From the NCBI GenBank assembly GCA_020073005.1, contig JAIQFX010000062.1, positions 1 through 36,062 of the forward strand: DNA of 36,062 nucleotides. The letters are read 5' to 3'. The first letter of the stretch is position 1, and each line of letters opens with the position of its first letter. Below, in pieces: positions 6,447 through 15,396 of the stretch. A program made the position numbers and the translations under genes. This DNA comes from Terriglobia bacterium. Lineage in GTDB: Bacteria; Acidobacteriota; Vicinamibacteria; Vicinamibacterales; CAVVIG01. The notes beneath the pieces are model-generated. The model saw only the letters and a list, made by a program, of their open reading frames with translations. It was not told the origin of the DNA and searched no databases.

Positions 6447-8900
6447 TCATTCCGCGCGGAGCGCCTCGGCAGGATCCACGGTCGCGGCGCGGAGCGCCGG
6501 TACGTAGCTCGCCAGGACCGCCGCCGACACGAGGCCGAGCGACACGCCCGCGTACGTCAGCGGATCGACGGGGCTCACGTCGAACAGCAGCGTCGCCATC
6601 AACCGCGTCAGACCTACGGCCGCGAGGAGACCGATCGCGATCCCGACGACCGCGAGCCGCAGCCCCTGACCGACGAACATTCGCGTCACTTCCTCGCGCT
6701 GCGCGCCCAGCGCCATCCGGATTCCGATCTCGCGCGCGCGCTGCGACACCGCGTACGAGATGACGCCGTAGAGCCCGGCGACGCCGAGCAGCAGCGCCAT
6801 CGCGCCCGCGATCGACAGCATGACCAACGTGAACGACGTCCGCGCCATCGACTTGTCCGTGACTTCCTGCATCGTCCGCACTCTTGCGACCGGCAGGTCG
6901 GGATTCAACGACCAGATCGCGCGGCTCACTTCGTTGACGAGGGCGCTCGTTCCGGCGCGGCTGCTCCGGATCACGAACGTCGTGCTTCGCTGCGCGTACG
7001 TCTCGTCGCCTTCAAAGTTCCCCATCAGCATCGGCCAGTAGACGGCCGTCGGCGCCTTCTTGTCGAGGCCATCGTCGCGGACGTCGTTCACGACGCCGAC
7101 GATTTCTCGCCACGGCGAATTATTCGTGGCGCGCACGCGCTTGCCGAGCGCCGCCGACGGCTCGCGCCACAGCTCGCGCGCGAGGTTCTCGGAGACGAGC
7201 GCGACCTGCCGCGTGTCGTAGAGGTCCTCCCACGTGAAGTCCCGGCCGGCGAGCACCTGATTGCCCATCGTCTTGAGCAGGCCCGGCGAGATCATCTTGA
7301 AATGGCGCAGCGGCGGCAGCGTCCCTTCGGGATACGTCGTGCCGTCGGCGAACATCAGGTCGGTCCAGTTGTCGTTGTCCATCGGCAGTCCCGACGCGAG
7401 GCCCACCGACGACACGCCGGAGACGGTTGCGATCCGTTCCGCGATGCGCTGCTCCGCGCGTGTCGCGTCCACGGGATCCGCGACCGCGGTGCTCGGTATG
7501 TAGAGGCGCAGCGTCAGCAGATTCTGTGGCGACGTGAAGCCGGGCTGCACATGCTTCAACGCCTGGAACGTGCGAATCATCAAACCGGAGCCGACGAGCA
7601 GCACGAGCGCGAGCGCGACCTGCGCGACGACGAGCGTGTTGCGCGCGCGATGACGCTCTTTGCTCTGGCTCAGCGTCCGCCCGCCGGCGCGGAGCGCTTC
7701 ATTCAGATGCGGGCCCGCGTACTTGACGACGGGGAAGAGACCGAAGAGCGCGCCCGCGAGCGCCGAGATCGCGAACGTGAAGAGCAGGACCGAGCCGTCG
7801 ATCGTGATCTCGGTCGCGCGCGGCAGGTTCGCCGGCGCGATCGCCGTGAGCACGCGCAGGCCGCCGTACGCCAGGGCGAGTCCGGCCGCGCCGCCCAGCA
7901 CGCCGAGCGCGAGGCTCTCCGTCATCAGCTCGCGCGCGATGCGTCCCCAGCCCGCGCCGAGCGCCGCGCGGATCGCCAGCTCCTGCCGCCGGCCGTCGGT
8001 CCGTACAAGAAGAAGGTTGGCGACGTTCGCGCACGCGATCAGCAGCACGATGCCGATCGTGCCCATCAGCACCCAGAGGACGCGGCCGATGTCGCCGACG
8101 AGATCCTCCTTCAACGGCTGCGGCACCGCCGTGAGCCGAGCGTCCTTGAACAACGTGAGGCTGAATCCAGGAAACGGCGGGAACGTGTCGATCGCGACCG
8201 GAATCAGCCGCGTCATTTCGGCGGTCGCGCGATCGAGCGTCACACCTGGCGCCAGACGCGCGAGGCCGTAGTAGCTGAAGTTGCCGAGAAACGTCTTCGC
8301 GCGGTCCAGCCGCATCGGGCTGAACGCGGACGCCGTCCGATCGAGGAACCGGAACGATTGCGGGAGGACGCCGATCACTTCGCGCGCGCGGCCGTCGAGG
8401 AGGACGCGGCGTCCGATCGCCGCGGGATCGCCGCCGAATCGCGTCTGCCAGTACCCGTAGCTGAGGATCATCGTCTCGGGACTGCCGGGCGTGTCGTCGG
8501 CTCGGGTGAACAGCCGGCCGAGCAGCGGCTTCACGCCCAGCATCGGCAGGATGCCGTCCGTCACGTCCACTATCGGGATCTCCTCGGGATCGCCGAGGCC
8601 GGTGACGCTGTCGGAGTGCCCGCGCCAGATCCCGATGTCGGTGAAGCTCTTCCCCTGCTCGCGGTACGTGAAATAAAGAAATGGTGCGGTACCCGCGTTC
8701 TTGATGTTGACGCCAGGCGCGCTGTGGTTGACCGCGACGAGCGCGTCCGATCCCGGGTACTGCAGCGGCTTTATAAGGATGCCGTTGACCACGCTGAAGA
8801 TGGCGCTGTTGGCGCCGATGCCGATGGCGAGCGTCAGGACCGCGATGCTCGTGAACGCCGGGAACCGGACAAGGCGGCGCAGCAGATGCTTCAGCGGCAT
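6447..8900 (-). CDS. ADOP-family FtsX/MacB-type ABC permease (1)
   Basis: This 817-residue protein has the duplicated permease layout of acidobacterial orphan permeases: MacB periplasmic core, FtsX domain, then the pair again. The first helix is at about 15-38 ([21 protein letters not shown]), the first FtsX block is around [18 protein letters not shown] with the [10 protein letters not shown] motif, the second core is near 440, and the last block carries [11 protein letters not shown]. It ends with DPAEALRAE. The N-terminal cytoplasmic prefix seen in ADOP2-4 is missing. No ATPase gene is near. A TATTAA box 6 nt before the ATG suggests a separate leaderless transcript. MacB relatives couple ATPase movement to periplasmic transport; what ADOPs move is unknown. 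Confidence 0.93.
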   Translation of the reverse strand: MPLKHLLRRLVRFPAFTSIAVLTLAIGIGANSAIFSVVNGILIKPLQYPGSDALVAVNHSAPGVNIKNAGTAPFLYFTYREQGKSFTDIGIWRGHSDSVTGLGDPEEIPIVDVTDGILPMLGVKPLLGRLFTRADDTPGSPETMILSYGYWQTRFGGDPAAIGRRVLLDGRAREVIGVLPQSFRFLDRTASAFSPMRLDRAKTFLGNFSYYGLARLAPGVTLDRATAEMTRLIPVAIDTFPPFPGFSLTLFKDARLTAVPQPLKEDLVGDIGRVLWVLMGTIGIVLLIACANVANLLLVRTDGRRQELAIRAALGAGWGRIARELMTESLALGVLGGAAGLALAYGGLRVLTAIAPANLPRATEITIDGSVLLFTFAISALAGALFGLFPVVKYAGPHLNEALRAGGRTLSQSKERHRARNTLVVAQVALALVLLVGSGLMIRTFQALKHVQPGFTSPQNLLTLRLYIPSTAVADPVDATRAEQRIAERIATVSGVSSVGLASGLPMDNDNWTDLMFADGTTYPEGTLPPLRHFKMISPGLLKTMGNQVLAGRDFTWEDLYDTRQVALVSENLARELWREPSAALGKRVRATNNSPWREIVGVVNDVRDDGLDKKAPTAVYWPMLMGNFEGDETYAQRSTTFVIRSSRAGTSALVNEVSRAIWSLNPDLPVARVRTMQEVTDKSMARTSFTLVMLSIAGAMALLLGVAGLYGVISYAVSQRAREIGIRMALGAQREEVTRMFVGQGLRLAVVGIAIGLLAAVGLTRLMATLLFDVSPVDPLTYAGVSLGLVSAAVLASYVPALRAATVDPAEALRAE

Positions 8901-8906
8901 GACTTC

Positions 8907-8912
8907 TTAATA
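8907..8912 (-). promoter_or_regulatory. -10 box for ADOP1, leaderless
   Basis: On the minus strand TATTAA ends 6 nt before the ATG at 8900. No Shine-Dalgarno is present. The spacing fits a transcript that starts at the start codon. Confidence 0.45.
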
Positions 8913-9009
8913 CGCGATTGCTTGCAGAAAGTTAGGCCGACTTCGTACTTTTTTCATCGGTGCGCCATCGCCCTGTCACGTCTCCCGCGTGTACTGGATC
9001 GTGATCATT

Positions 9010-9732
9010 ATGCCGTCCTTACCGATCCGGTTCCGCACGCTCGTCTTGCTCGCCTGCGCCACTGTGGCCGCCTGCAACTCGTCGAGCACGTCACCCACGA
9101 CGACGACGTCCACGACGACGTCCACGACCACGACGACCACGACGACGAGCGCGACGGTGCCGCCGAACGTGACCGGGGTCAGCCCGAACATCGGCCCGAA
9201 CGAGGGCGGCAGCAACGTGACGATTACGGGCACCGGCTTCACGGGCGCGACGGCGGTGATGTTCAACGATCAGAGCGCCGCGTCGTTCTCCATCCCGTCG
9301 GACTCGACGATCAAGGCCGTCTCGCCGCCGACGCCGCTGCCGGGCGGCGCGACGGTCGACGTCTTCGTCACCACGGCCAACGGCACGAGCGTGGCCGTCC
9401 CGGCCGATCACTTCACGTTCACGCAGAACGTGATGAACCGGTTCACGCTGTCGGACAGTTCGGTGAGGGGTGGCGCGACCATCGTCGGAACGGTCGCCGT
9501 GCAGTACATCGCGCCGGCGGCGGGCTACACGCTGCCGGTGACGTGGTCGTCTGCGCCCGCGAACTCGACGGCGGCGATCGTGCCGGCGTCGATGCGGATC
9601 GAGTCCGGGTTCATCACCGGATCGTTCGCGATCCAGACGCAACCCGTGACGTCGCAGCAGTGCTTTCTGATCGGCGTGACGTTTCCGCCGACGGGAGCCG
9701 GAGCGACCGCGGCGTTCTGCGTCGTGCCCTGA
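9010..9732 (+). CDS. IPT/TIG-domain lipoprotein
   Basis: This 240-residue protein begins at ATG 9010 and has a lipoprotein signal peptide with lipobox VAAC; the lipidated Cys is residue 22. A Thr/Ser-only linker (about 23-48) follows, then an IPT/TIG immunoglobulin-like domain (PPNVTGVSPNIGPNEGGSNVTITGTGFTG..., ending HFTFT near 137). The C-terminal 100 residues are beta-rich with two cysteines and resemble no family I know. An upstream in-frame GTG at 8989 would add 7 residues before the signal peptide, so the ATG is preferred. IPT domains usually serve in surface adhesion or polymer binding. The protein is expected to be anchored in a membrane, with its domains outside the cytoplasm. Confidence 0.85.
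   Translation: MPSLPIRFRTLVLLACATVAACNSSSTSPTTTTSTTTSTTTTTTTTSATVPPNVTGVSPNIGPNEGGSNVTITGTGFTGATAVMFNDQSAASFSIPSDSTIKAVSPPTPLPGGATVDVFVTTANGTSVAVPADHFTFTQNVMNRFTLSDSSVRGGATIVGTVAVQYIAPAAGYTLPVTWSSAPANSTAAIVPASMRIESGFITGSFAIQTQPVTSQQCFLIGVTFPPTGAGATAAFCVVP
9097..9152 (+). repeat. ACG/ACC triplet microsatellite coding for a Thr linker
   Basis: A run of acg/acc/tcc triplets encodes nearly pure Thr with Ser. It is the linker between lipid anchor and IPT domain. Triplet slippage would change linker length in frame. Confidence 0.7.
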
Positions 9733-9735
9733 ACG

Positions 9736-9761
9736 GCGGGCGCCCGTTCGCGGCCACCCGC
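9736..9761. repeat. interspersed 26-bp repeat, copy 2
   Basis: This is an exact inverted copy of 5064-5089. It lies between the convergent lipoprotein gene (+) and Cys-rich membrane protein gene (-). The palindrome CGGGCGCCCG at 9737-9746 could form a short hairpin, but there is no T-run on either strand. Confidence 0.8.
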
Positions 9762-9783
9762 GCTCGGTTGAGTCGACGTCGTC

Positions 9784-10323
9784 TCAATGCACGCGCGGGC
9801 GCTCGACGACCAGATCCGGGTGCGATCGCATGAACGACTCGGCGACGTGGCAGTTCCAGCACACCGGCTGGTGCGTGTCGAACAGATCCGGCAGCCGCTC
9901 CGGCTTCAGATCCGACCACTCGATCGTGACACCGTCGGGGCCGCGCAGCGCCGGCGGATGCTGCGCGGACGTCGCCGTCGTGATCGGCTTGCCGCAGTAC
10001 GAGCACGGGTGCGCCGCGTACCAAAGTTCGACGAGCTCGAGAACCGTACCTTCCGGCCCCGCGTGAATCTGCGTCAGACACGGCTGCCGGCAGGGTCCGC
10101 GCTCGGCCCAGCGCGAGCATTCCTCGAGGCGCAGATCCGCGCGATCGTCGACGAGCGCCGTGACCGCCGCGTGCCCGACGTCGACCGAAACCGCCGCCGG
10201 CTTGCGCGTCTCCGGACACGTGACGAGCCGGACGCCGCGATAGCGCCGCCACGCCATGATCGGTCCGCGCGCGTAAACGAGGACGCACACGGCAAACAGG
10301 AGAACCAGGACCGTTACCATCAT
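9784..10323 (-). CDS. membrane-anchored Cys-rich protein with CxxC and CxxCH motifs
   Basis: The 179-residue product has one N-terminal helix (residues 2-19) and a soluble domain with paired cysteines: C36 in TCPET, C69/C78/C82, CSYC at 107-110, and CWNCH at 155-159. CWNCH matches the c-type haem attachment motif, but the other pairs (CxxCGK) look like zinc or iron-sulfur sites, so haem binding is uncertain. GGAGGG precedes the two adjacent ATGs; the inner one at 10320 has the better 7-nt spacing. The gene stands alone, divergent from the M24 peptidase. I recognise no named family. The sequence suggests a membrane-tethered metal-binding or redox protein. Confidence 0.7.
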   Translation of the reverse strand: MMVTVLVLLFAVCVLVYARGPIMAWRRYRGVRLVTCPETRKPAAVSVDVGHAAVTALVDDRADLRLEECSRWAERGPCRQPCLTQIHAGPEGTVLELVELWYAAHPCSYCGKPITTATSAQHPPALRGPDGVTIEWSDLKPERLPDLFDTHQPVCWNCHVAESFMRSHPDLVVERPRVH

Positions 10324-10369
10324 GTTGCCCTCCGCGGGCCGAGCAATCTCCGCCCTACGTCGTGTCGTA

Positions 10370-10391
10370 AGGGCCGACCGTGGTCGGCCCT
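10370..10391. repeat. perfect 10-bp palindromic hairpin
   Basis: AGGGCCGACC (10370-10379), a 2-nt GT centre, then GGTCGGCCCT (10382-10391). It lies in the 168-bp gap between divergent genes, so it is not a terminator for either. It is most likely an interspersed palindromic repeat or a protein-binding site. Confidence 0.6.
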
Positions 10392-10478
10392 ATCAGTGGA
10401 GCAAAGCCCCGGCCAAGGGCGGCCGCGCGAAAAACGCGAAGGATTTGCCGCGGCGTTGCGTCATGACGACGAAAACCC

Positions 10479-10484
10479 GACAAT
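10479..10484 (+). promoter_or_regulatory. -10 box for the M24 peptidase, leaderless
   Basis: GACAAT is followed by 7 nt and then ATG 10492. A weak TTGCGT -35 lies at 10456-10461 with an 18-nt gap. No Shine-Dalgarno is present. Confidence 0.45.
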
Positions 10485-10491
10485 TCGTCCC

Positions 10492-11919
10492 ATGCCATCG
10501 ACATTCCTCCGCCGCGCCCTCGTCGCCTCGCTCGTGCTCGCCGGCTCCAGCGGCGTTGTCTCCGCGCAGGAGCGGCTCGCGCCGAACGCGCTGCCCGCGG
10601 CCGATCGTCCGTTCGGCACGCTCCGCGAGCAGGCGGCGCTGCAGCAGGCGTGGCTGAAGCAGCGGCTCGACACGTTTCTGCCCGCGCTGATGCGCAAGCA
10701 CGGCGTCGACATGTGGGTCGTGCCGATGCGCGAGTACAACGAGGATCCGATCTTCCCGTCCATCACCGCGCCGGAGACGTTCGCCGCGCGGCGCCGGACG
10801 ATCTACGTCTTCTTCGACAAGTGCGCCGCACCCGGCGCCGCTCCGTCAGCGCAGTGCGTCGAGCGCATCGCGCTCGGCGGGACGTCGCAGGGCGGGCTGT
10901 TCGACGCGCGGACGTCGGCGAAGACCGTCGCGAATCCCGTCAACGGTCGCCAGGCGGAGCTGTGGGGCGACGAGCAGTGGCTGCTGCTCAAGGAAGTCGT
11001 CGAGGAGCGGAAGCCGAAGGTGATCGCGATCGATCGGTCGACGGTGTTCGCGTTCAGCGACGGCCTGTCGAGCGGCGAGCTGCAGGGGATGAGCGAGGCA
11101 CTGGGGAAGACGTGGACGTCGAAGTTCAAGAACGCCGAAGGCCTGCCGCTCGATCTCGTCGCGTCACGGCTGCCGGAGGAAGAAGCGTTCTTCGAGAAGA
11201 TGACCGCGCTCGTCTGGCAGATGACGCAGACGATGTTCTCGGACAAGGTCATCGTGCCGGGCGTGACGCATTCGAAGGATCTCGTGTGGTGGTGGCGGCA
11301 GCGCACCAACGATCAGGGGCTCGGCACCTGGTTCCAGCCGAGCATCGAAGTGCAGCGCAAGGGCGCGACGCCGAAGGAGCTCGGCGACGATCCGGTCATC
11401 CAGCCGGGCGACGTGCTGCACTGCGACGTCGGCATCACCGTCGCGCGTCTGAACACGGATACGCAGCATCTCGCCTACGTCCTGCGTCCAGGCGAGACGG
11501 ACGCGCCGGCGGGCCTCAAGCAGGCGCTCGCGAATGCGAACGCGATGCAGGATTTCACGTTGGAGGAGATCCGCGTCGGCCGGACCGGCAACGAGATCCT
11601 GCAGTCGGTGCTCGCGCGGATGAAAGCGAAGGGCATCACGGGGACGCTGTACTCGCATCCGATCGGATTGAACGGCCACGGCGCGGGTCCGCTCATCGGC
11701 CTCTGGGACTACCAGGACGGCGTCGTCGGCCGCGGCGAAGCGCGCGTCATTCCGTCGATGTGGTTTTCAGTCGAGCTGCAGGCGACGACGTCCGTGCCGG
11801 AGTGGGGCGGGCAGGCGGTGCAGATGGCGCAGGAAGAGGACATGATCGTCGGCGCGGACGGAAGGAATCGTTGGGCGAGACAAAGACAGAGTCAGTTGTT
11901 CTTGATCGGGAGTCGGTAG
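10492..11919 (+). CDS. secreted M24 family metallopeptidase (Xaa-Pro aminopeptidase-like)
   Basis: This 475-residue exported peptidase starts at ATG 10492 with a signal peptide ending SAQ (residues 1-26). The longer open frame upstream is not likely coding. A creatinase-like N-terminal half (about 45-220) is followed by the pita-bread M24 domain (about 225-460). The two-metal site is readable: D312 in LHCDVGI, D323 in LNTD, H389 or H396 in SHPIGLNGHGAGP, E428 in FSVELQ, and E448 or E449 in MAQEED. The family removes N-terminal residues next to proline. The last two codons and the stop codon lie inside a heptamer repeat array, so the C-terminus has been trimmed or replaced by the repeat. Confidence 0.9.
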   Translation: MPSTFLRRALVASLVLAGSSGVVSAQERLAPNALPAADRPFGTLREQAALQQAWLKQRLDTFLPALMRKHGVDMWVVPMREYNEDPIFPSITAPETFAARRRTIYVFFDKCAAPGAAPSAQCVERIALGGTSQGGLFDARTSAKTVANPVNGRQAELWGDEQWLLLKEVVEERKPKVIAIDRSTVFAFSDGLSSGELQGMSEALGKTWTSKFKNAEGLPLDLVASRLPEEEAFFEKMTALVWQMTQTMFSDKVIVPGVTHSKDLVWWWRQRTNDQGLGTWFQPSIEVQRKGATPKELGDDPVIQPGDVLHCDVGITVARLNTDTQHLAYVLRPGETDAPAGLKQALANANAMQDFTLEEIRVGRTGNEILQSVLARMKAKGITGTLYSHPIGLNGHGAGPLIGLWDYQDGVVGRGEARVIPSMWFSVELQATTSVPEWGGQAVQMAQEEDMIVGADGRNRWARQRQSQLFLIGSR

Positions 11920-11980
11920 TCAGTAGTCGTTAGTCATTGGTCGTTGGTCGTTAGTCGTTAGTCGTTAGTCGTTAGTCGCG
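11911..11980. repeat. heptamer tandem array (AGTCGTT type)
   Basis: Ten contiguous 7-nt units of the form (A/G)GTC(A/G)(G/T)T (with one agtcggt and a final agtcgcg) cover the last two sense codons and the TAG of the M24 gene and the whole gap to the sigma-factor start. The units are all in register. This resembles the heptameric STRR elements known in cyanobacteria. Confidence 0.85.
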
Positions 11981-11982
11981 AT

Positions 11983-12837
11983 TTGCCTATTCCCGCGAAT
12001 GTCGTCGAGCGCCTTTACCGGCGCAGCCGCGCCTCAGAATGGGGAGTGGCGCCCGGGCGTTTCGCCGGCGCGCTCGCGTCGAGCGTCGACTGGGCGTTCG
12101 CCGGCGCGCACCCGGACGAGGCCGCCGTCGCGCGGTACCTCGAGTCGCTTCACCTCGACGATCTCGCGCTGGCGTGCGCGTGCGCCGACGGCAGCGAGCC
12201 CGCCTGGGATCACTTCGTTCGTGAATTCCGGCCCGTCTTGTACCGATCCGCCGACGCGATCGATCCATCCGGCGGCATGCGCGAGATCGCCGACGCGTTG
12301 TACGCCGATCTCTACGGGTCACTCTTCCGCTACTACCACGGCCGCAGCAGTCTCGCGACGTGGCTGCGCGCCGTGCTCGCGCAACGGCACGTGGACCGCG
12401 TGCGCGTGCAGCGACGTGTCGAGCCGCTGCCTGACGACGATGCGCCGGCGGCGATCGCGACGTCGGCATCCGCGCCGGATCCCGATCGCGATCGGCTGAT
12501 GCCGCTCGTCCAGGCCGCGCTTGTCGCGGCCATCGCGGCGCTTGTCGCACGCGACCGGCTCCGCTTGGCGTGCTACTACACGCAGGGACTGAAGCTCGCT
12601 GAGATCGGACGGCTGATGAGTGAGAGCGAAGCGACCGCGTCGCGGCAGCTCGCGCGGATCCGTCGCGAACTGCGCGACGTCATCGAGCGCGATCTGCGCG
12701 AACGCCAGAAACTGACGGTCGCGGAAGTCGTCCAGGCGCAGCGCTATGCGATGGACGATGCCGGCGCGCTCGATCTGGGCCGGTTGCTCGCGCCGGACGG
12801 CCCGCGCAAGAAATCCTCGCCGGATCGTTCAAGATGA
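11983..12837 (+). CDS. RNA polymerase sigma-70 family (ECF-like) factor
   Basis: The protein has 284 residues from a TTG at 11983; an in-frame GTG at 12046 is an alternative start. Region 2 is readable around PAWDHFVREFRPVLYR to SLATWLRAVLAQRHVDRVR, and region 4 around LACYYTQGLKLAEIGRLMSESEATASRQLARIRREL, with the helix-turn-helix AEIGRLMSESEATASRQL. It is longer than a typical ECF factor (about 180-200), with an Ala-rich linker and a C-terminal tail of about 50 residues. The next gene, 10 nt downstream, encodes a zinc-binding anti-sigma protein, which strongly supports a sigma/anti-sigma pair. It would direct RNA polymerase to envelope-response promoters; targets are not evident. Confidence 0.82.
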   Translation: MPIPANVVERLYRRSRASEWGVAPGRFAGALASSVDWAFAGAHPDEAAVARYLESLHLDDLALACACADGSEPAWDHFVREFRPVLYRSADAIDPSGGMREIADALYADLYGSLFRYYHGRSSLATWLRAVLAQRHVDRVRVQRRVEPLPDDDAPAAIATSASAPDPDRDRLMPLVQAALVAAIAALVARDRLRLACYYTQGLKLAEIGRLMSESEATASRQLARIRRELRDVIERDLRERQKLTVAEVVQAQRYAMDDAGALDLGRLLAPDGPRKKSSPDRSR

Positions 12838-12847
12838 GGAGACTGGT

Positions 12848-13828
12848 GTGACGCCCGAACACGAGCCGTCCCCGCAGTGTCTCGACGCCGAAACCATGGC
12901 GGCGTGGGTGGACCGCGCGCTGCCTGCGGCGGAAGCCGCCGCTGCCGAAGCGCACGTGGCCGACTGCGCGCGCTGTCAGCAGATGCTGGCCGCGCTCGTC
13001 ACGTCGATGCCGGCCGTCGCCGAGCCGTCGCCCTGGTGGCGGCGTCCATGGGTCATCGGACTCGTGCCGCTGGCCGCCGGTTCACTGGCGCTGGCATTCT
13101 GGCTCGTTGTGCCCGGACAGTCACCGCAGACAGCGCCGACAGCGACCACCGCGAACGCGACGACGTCGCGTGCGCCGACTGCCGCCGCGCCTGCGACGCC
13201 GGCGACCTCGCCCGCGCCTCCTCCGTCGGTTCAAACACTTGCCGAGCGTGTCGAGACGCCGTCCGCGGCGAGTCCCGCTCAGGCGGAGAGCAAGCGGGAC
13301 GTCGAGTCGAGCACGAGCGCCAACGAGGCGCGGCGAAAAGACGCGCCGGCGGCGGCTCCGGCCGCGCCGGCCCCGCCAACTGCCGCGGACGCGCTGCGAC
13401 CCGCTGCCGAGGCTGCGTCCAGAGCCGCCATGCGCGCCGCCGCGGCGCCCACATTAGATAAGGTAGCGACCACGGTGGACGTCATCTCGCCGGACCCCTC
13501 GGTCCGCTGGCGCATCGGCGCGAGCGGATCCGTTCAGCGCTCGACCGACGGCGGCGCCACATGGATCGCGCAGGCGAGCGGCGTCGCGCAGAACCTGACG
13601 GCCGGCGCGTCACCTCAGCGTGACGTGTGTTGGGTCGTCGGCCGCGCGGGCACCGTGCTGCTGTTCACGGACGGCACTCTGTGGAGGCGGCTCGAGTTCC
13701 CGGAAACCGTGGACCTCACGCGTGTGGACGCGCGGGACGCCGCCGCCGCGACCGTCACGGCCGCCGACGGACGCAGGTTCCAGACCGCGGATGGCGGCCG
13801 GACCTGGGGCCGCCTGCAAGATTTCTGA
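12848..13828 (+). CDS. ZAS-type anti-sigma factor with external Ycf48/BNR-like domain
   Basis: This 326-residue protein starts at GTG 12848; GAGGAG lies 6 nt before it and overlaps the sigma-gene stop. The cytoplasmic part has the zinc anti-sigma motif HxxxCxxC (H36, C40, C43, in EAHVADCARC). One transmembrane helix (about 68-88) is followed by an Ala/Pro/Thr-rich stalk (about 90-215). The C-terminal 110 residues carry photosystem-assembly / BNR-type repeats (RSTDGGATWI, TADGGRTWGR), part of a beta-propeller-like fold. The layout is cytoplasmic sigma-binding, membrane anchor, then external sensor. The partner is the sigma factor just upstream, and release would follow a signal at the cell surface. 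The external domain on an anti-sigma factor is the unusual part. Confidence 0.85.
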   Translation: MTPEHEPSPQCLDAETMAAWVDRALPAAEAAAAEAHVADCARCQQMLAALVTSMPAVAEPSPWWRRPWVIGLVPLAAGSLALAFWLVVPGQSPQTAPTATTANATTSRAPTAAAPATPATSPAPPPSVQTLAERVETPSAASPAQAESKRDVESSTSANEARRKDAPAAAPAAPAPPTAADALRPAAEAASRAAMRAAAAPTLDKVATTVDVISPDPSVRWRIGASGSVQRSTDGGATWIAQASGVAQNLTAGASPQRDVCWVVGRAGTVLLFTDGTLWRRLEFPETVDLTRVDARDAAAATVTAADGRRFQTADGGRTWGRLQDF

Positions 13829-13871
13829 GCGGCGCCGTTCAAGGGTCAGAAGCGCCTGAAAGGAGCCTCTG

Positions 13872-15338
13872 ATGACCCTGAAAGTCTGGACCGCCGCAGC
13901 GGCCATCGTTGCCGCGTCCGTCACTCTCCCGCGCCACACGCCGGTTGCCATCGCGCACGCCGAACCGCGCGATCAGGACCGCGGCACCACGCTCGACGAT
14001 CAAGTCGAGCTTGGGCTCACCGTCTACAACTCCGACATCGCGCTGGTGCGCGACGTGCGCATGCTCAACCTCGCGCGCGGCACGTCCGATCTCAAGTTCA
14101 TGGACATCGCCGCGACCGTCAATCCCGCGACCGTGCATTTCCGATCGCTCACCGAGCCGGGCCGCGTGAACGTGCTCGAGCAGAACTACGAGTACGACCT
14201 GCTCGAGCCGGAAAAGCTGCTGCGCAAGTACGTCGGCCGCGACGTCACGCTGGTGCGTACGCGCCAGCAGGACGGCTCGACGATGGAGGAGGAGACGAAG
14301 GCGCGGCTGCTCAGCTACAACGGCGCGCCGGTCTGGCAGATCGGCGGTGAAATCGTCACCGGCATGCGCGCGGATTCGATGCGGTTCCCTGAGCTGCCGG
14401 CGAGTCTCTACTCGCGGCCGACGCTCGTCTGGACGCTCGACAACACCGGCGCGGCGCGTCACCGCGTCGAGGCGTCGTATCTGGCGGGCAAGCTCTCGTG
14501 GTCGTCGGACTACGTGCTGCGCGTGGCGCGCGACGATCGAACGGCTGATCTCGACGGCTGGGTGACGCTGACCAACGGCAGCGGCACCGCGTTTCGCAAC
14601 GCCCGGCTTCAGCTCGTCGCCGGCGACCTGCACCGCGTCCGTCAGGTGCTGAACAAGGTGATGGCCGATGAAATGCGCGCGGCCGCGCCTGCGCCCCCCT
14701 CCTCAATGGTGCAGGAGAATTTCTCCGACTATCACCTCTACACGGTGAACCGGAAGACCACCATCAACAACAGCCAGACCAAGCAGGTCAGCATGCTCGA
14801 AGGCGCCGGCGTGCCCGTGAAGAAGCGCTACGTGGTGGACGGCCAGTCGTTCTACTACCGCAACGCGCAGCATCCCGGCGCGCCGCTCAAGGACGTCGTG
14901 CAGGTGTACTACCAGTTCAGGAACGAGGATGGCCACGGGCTCGGCGTGCCGATGCCGGCCGGCGTCGTCCGCGTCTATCAGGAGGACTCACACGGCGACA
15001 CGCAGTTCGTCGGCGAGGATCGCATCGATCACACGCCGAAAGGCGAGACGCTGAACCTGAAGATTGGCGACGCGTTCGACGTGATCGCCGAACGGAAGCA
15101 GACCGACTTCCAGAAGATCGCGACCAACGTCTACGAGGTCGCGTACGAGATCACGCTGCGCAATCACAAGGCGGTGCCGATTGGCGTCGAGGTCAACGAG
15201 CCGATCGGCGGCACGTGGCGGATCCTGACGTCCTCGCACGAGTGGACGAAGACGGACGCGTGGGCCGCGCAGTTTCAGGTGCCCGTCGCCGCGGACGGGG
15301 CGGCGGTGCTGAAGTACCGGGTACGGGTGACGTATTAG
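13872..15338 (+). CDS. DUF4139 domain-containing exported protein
   Basis: The protein has 488 residues with a signal peptide (1-30, ending AHA). The sequence NSDIALVRDVRMLNL, VNPATVHFRSL, EQNYEYDLLEPEKLLRKYVG and the later VYYQFRNEDGHGLGVPMPAGVVRVY follow the DUF4139 pattern, a family of large beta-rich secreted proteins of unknown function. AAGGAG lies 7 nt before the ATG, and the gene follows the anti-sigma gene after 43 nt, so it is probably in the same transcription unit and may be one of the outputs or sensors of that pair. The stop codon TAG lies in the first unit of a heptamer array (15337-15392). Confidence 0.85.
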   Translation: MTLKVWTAAAAIVAASVTLPRHTPVAIAHAEPRDQDRGTTLDDQVELGLTVYNSDIALVRDVRMLNLARGTSDLKFMDIAATVNPATVHFRSLTEPGRVNVLEQNYEYDLLEPEKLLRKYVGRDVTLVRTRQQDGSTMEEETKARLLSYNGAPVWQIGGEIVTGMRADSMRFPELPASLYSRPTLVWTLDNTGAARHRVEASYLAGKLSWSSDYVLRVARDDRTADLDGWVTLTNGSGTAFRNARLQLVAGDLHRVRQVLNKVMADEMRAAAPAPPSSMVQENFSDYHLYTVNRKTTINNSQTKQVSMLEGAGVPVKKRYVVDGQSFYYRNAQHPGAPLKDVVQVYYQFRNEDGHGLGVPMPAGVVRVYQEDSHGDTQFVGEDRIDHTPKGETLNLKIGDAFDVIAERKQTDFQKIATNVYEVAYEITLRNHKAVPIGVEVNEPIGGTWRILTSSHEWTKTDAWAAQFQVPVAADGAAVLKYRVRVTY

Positions 15339-15392
15339 TAGTCGGTAGTCGAGAGTCAGTAGTCGAGAGTCAGTAGTCGAGAGTCAGTAGTC
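15337..15392. repeat. heptamer tandem array (GAGAGTC/AGTAGTC)
   Basis: Eight contiguous heptamers, mostly GAGAGTC alternating with AGTAGTC, begin at the second base of the DUF4139 TAG stop codon and run to 15392. The array is directly followed by the competing hairpin element at 15397-15464. Confidence 0.85.
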
Positions 15393-15396
15393 ATGC

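Noticed and set aside
9737-9761. Terminator between the convergent lipoprotein and Cys-rich genes
   Set aside because: The palindrome is short, has no T-run on either strand, and the same sequence occurs elsewhere as a repeat.
7302-9833. 843-codon plus-strand ORF
   Set aside because: It runs antisense through ADOP1 and then out of frame through the lipoprotein gene; composition is Arg/Ala/Asp-rich with no family resemblance.
9787-11919. Longer start for the M24 peptidase (710 codons)
   Set aside because: The upstream part is antisense to the Cys-rich protein and Arg-rich; the signal peptide and the -10 box point to ATG 10492.
11911-11980. Possible CRISPR array
   Set aside because: Units are 7 nt and contiguous without spacers, and no cas genes are present.
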